Shown here: piece by piece, positions 15,463 through 16,589 of the stretch
Numbering within the stretch: the stretch's first letter is position 1
Layout: every line of letters begins with the position of its first letter
Assembly: GCA_003500135.1 (NCBI GenBank)
Contig: DNTA01000323.1
Span: 1 to 16,589 of the forward strand
Reading direction: 5' to 3'
Length of the DNA stretch: 16,589 nt
Source of the DNA: Cytophagales bacterium
GTDB taxonomy: Bacteria > Bacteroidota > Bacteroidia > Cytophagales > Cyclobacteriaceae
Made by a program: the position numbers and the translations under genes
The notes under the pieces: generated by a model
Told to the model about the DNA's origin: nothing
What the model saw: the letters and a program-made list of their open reading frames with translations, nothing else
The model's database searches: none

Positions 15463-15495
15463 TTTGACCCTTAAGCTTAAATTGCTATATGTTTT
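15463..15495 (+). promoter_or_regulatory. Possible internal promoter after the biotin protein gene
   Basis: A TTTG at 15463-15466 is followed after 21 bases by TATGTTTT (15488-15495), a 7 of 8 match to TAnnTTTG. Transcription would begin near 15500, at the edge of a folded segment that ends in a strong terminator. The match is imperfect and the region is AT-rich. Confidence 0.25.
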
Positions 15496-15496
15496 C

Positions 15497-15545
15497 GAAC
15501 CGATATTATTGATACTAATATCGAGGTTTAATGGCCTCTGGGTTC
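15497..15545 (+). ncRNA. Candidate structured RNA (three-way junction), 3' UTR or small RNA
   Basis: An outer stem GAACC (15497-15501) / GGTTC (15541-15545) encloses two hairpins. The first is GATATTA (15502-15508) with TAATATC (15516-15522) around a 7-base loop. The second is GAGG (15523-15526) with CCTC (15535-15538), extendable by two G-U pairs. Almost no unpaired bases lie at the junction. The terminator follows 16 bases later, so a small RNA of about 100 bases, or a folded mRNA tail, is possible. It matches no RNA family I recognise. Confidence 0.3.
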
Positions 15546-15561
15546 AGAAATAGAATAAATT

Positions 15562-15597
15562 AAAAACCTCTCAATTTATTATTGAGAGGTTTTTTTT
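15562..15597 (+). terminator. Terminator of the carboxyltransferase operon
   Basis: Arms AAAAACCTCTCAAT (15562-15575) and ATTGAGAGGTTTTT (15581-15594) pair perfectly around a 5-base loop, and the T run continues to 15597. It closes the transcript that contains the two carboxyltransferase genes. Confidence 0.9.
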
Positions 15598-15696
15598 GAT
15601 CGTGGAGGAGGTCTGGACAACTTCTATTCTTGTCCCAACGAAGTTGCAGGTTCATTATAATGATTGTTATACTATTACTTGTCTGAATTAAAGGAT

Positions 15697-15726
15697 AAAA
15701 AAAGGCCATCCGTTTAGTGGACAGCC
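15697..15726 (-). terminator. Terminator of the EF-hand protein gene
   Basis: On the minus strand GGCTGTCC (15726-15719), a 7-base loop, and GGATGGCC (15711-15704) form an 8-bp stem with two G-U pairs, followed by seven T residues (15703-15697). It begins 45 bases after the stop codon of the EF-hand gene. Confidence 0.75.
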
Positions 15727-15770
15727 TCTTTTACCCTGATTACTCAGGTACTATACAACTATGAACCTTA

Positions 15771-16313
15771 CTAGATATCAAAATAAAACATGTCAAAGTC
15801 CTCGTACTCATTTTTGGTCATATAACCTGTATTATTGTCATCCCAGGTGTGAAAAACTTTTTCAGCAAACTCATTTTCCGATAAGATAGCATTATCGTTG
15901 GCGTCCCACGTGGTATAAAAATCTGTGTCGTGGATGATGGAATAATATTCATCATAGTTAATGAAACCGTCGGCATCAGTATCTACCGCAACAAATTCAC
16001 TGTCGATATAGTCGCCGTAATAGTTTTCATAACCGTATATCCACTCATCCTCGTTAATCAAATTGTCATCATCCGAGTCCCAGATAGCATAACTTACGAT
16101 ATGAAAGTCCTCATCGTCGAGGTACTCATCGTCTACCATATCCCAGTCAGCGTAAAAGTTGTTGGTAAACACTTCAACAAACTCTTTTTCATTGATCAAA
16201 TTATCGTTGTTCTTATCAAAGTCATTAAAGGTCAGGTTGTATTTATTACCTGTAAATGACAGAAAAAATATCGGTGCAATGAGTAGCCCTATTTTTTTCC
16301 GAATCGTTTTCAT
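15771..16313 (-). CDS. Exported EF-hand repeat protein
   Basis: This 180-residue, very acidic protein has an N-terminal hydrophobic export signal (KKIGLLIAPIFFLSFTGN, about 6-23) without a lipobox cysteine. Five 12-residue EF-hand loops are clear: DKNNDNLINEKE (33-44), DSDDDNLINEDE (79-90), DTDADGFINYDE (111-122), DANDNAILSENE (137-148) and DDNNTGYMTKNE (158-169). A sixth, worn one starts at residue 58. Each of the second to fourth loops in a block follows an aromatic residue plus W. The loops fall in two blocks of three with the same spacing, so the protein seems to come from an internal duplication. Such proteins bind calcium outside the inner membrane; whether this one buffers, senses or binds a partner is unknown. 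It is a single gene with its own terminator. Confidence 0.85.
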   Translation of the reverse strand: MKTIRKKIGLLIAPIFFLSFTGNKYNLTFNDFDKNNDNLINEKEFVEVFTNNFYADWDMVDDEYLDDEDFHIVSYAIWDSDDDNLINEDEWIYGYENYYGDYIDSEFVAVDTDADGFINYDEYYSIIHDTDFYTTWDANDNAILSENEFAEKVFHTWDDNNTGYMTKNEYEDFDMFYFDI

Positions 16314-16589
16314 AATTGTTTGGTTTTTGATTTGATGTTGTAAAAAGCACGAAAATCATTCCAAACGGACATTTAATATGGTAAGAGGGTAATAGATGCT
16401 ATAATCAAAATTTAATATTTGCAAAAATCTTAATGGCAAATGGTATTTTGATTGGAATAAAAATCAGGAAGTATGCCTGTGGATGAATTTCAACTGGTGT
16501 GTAAGGTATTCAACAATTCAAATACAGTTTCAAGTTTAATGTAGTGCTGTTTAGCATTGACTTTTCACCCGTAGGAAAATGAGACGCTC
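16314..16589. other. Intergenic region at the window end, no gene assigned
   Basis: This stretch upstream of the EF-hand gene holds no open frame of meaningful length on either strand. No perfect TAnnTTTG element for the EF-hand gene was found. An ATG at 16579 is too close to the window edge to judge. Confidence 0.4.

Noticed and set aside
1..16589. CRISPR arrays, insertion sequences or prophage genes
   Set aside because: No spaced direct repeats, transposase, integrase or phage structural proteins are found on either strand.

Overview
This window looks like a chromosomal stretch from a member of the Bacteroidota, most likely a Cytophagales-type marine or soil bacterium. The lineage call is an inference. 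It rests on an AT-rich genome with the Bacteroidota -7 promoter element TAnnTTTG in front of several genes, no obvious Shine-Dalgarno sites, a type IX secretion (T9SS) C-terminal sorting domain, a Bacteroidota-type ExbD, and an OMP beta-barrel protein. No phage, transposase, integrase or CRISPR sequence is visible.

Layout. Positions 1-398 hold the 3' end of an exbD-like gene, closed by a terminator. A UMF1-family MFS transporter (574-1902) meets a SLC13-type permease with two RCK_C domains (1878-3665, minus) tail to tail, and the two coding ends overlap by 25 bp. Next come a stand-alone HsdR-N-like nuclease-fold protein (3803-4243), a Crp/Fnr regulator (4343-5023) and a convergent DUF2064/TIGR04282-type nucleotidyl/glycosyltransferase-like protein (5020-5664, minus). 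A tiny secreted protein that is little more than a T9SS sorting domain follows (5765-6136). asnS (6268-7719, minus) and rpoN (7957-9399) diverge. rpoN is followed after 2 bp by a polytopic membrane protein with a worn PAP2-like pattern (9402-10019). An outer-membrane beta-barrel protein (10078-10812, minus) and tRNA-Arg(ACG) (11079-11152) diverge from a shared intergenic region in which both promoters can be read.

The most interesting part is 11644-15461. A biotin-dependent acyl-CoA carboxyltransferase of the 12S/MmdA/PccB type, a 75-residue basic protein, and an OadA/5S-type carboxyltransferase fused to a biotin carrier domain lie in a row and are closed by a strong terminator. There is no biotin carboxylase and no membrane OadB in the cluster. 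These are the parts of a methylmalonyl-CoA:pyruvate transcarboxylase (12S + 5S + 1.3S), with the 5S and 1.3S parts fused and an extra small protein between. That reading is an inference, and Na+-pump decarboxylase or split carboxylase readings remain open. A possible small RNA or structured 3' UTR with a three-way-junction fold lies just before the terminator.

The window ends with a secreted EF-hand protein (15771-16313, minus) built from a duplicated block of three calcium-loop repeats. The two stretches without genes that are worth noting are 11188-11643 (a long AT-rich leader with inverted repeats) and 16314-16589 (nothing assigned).
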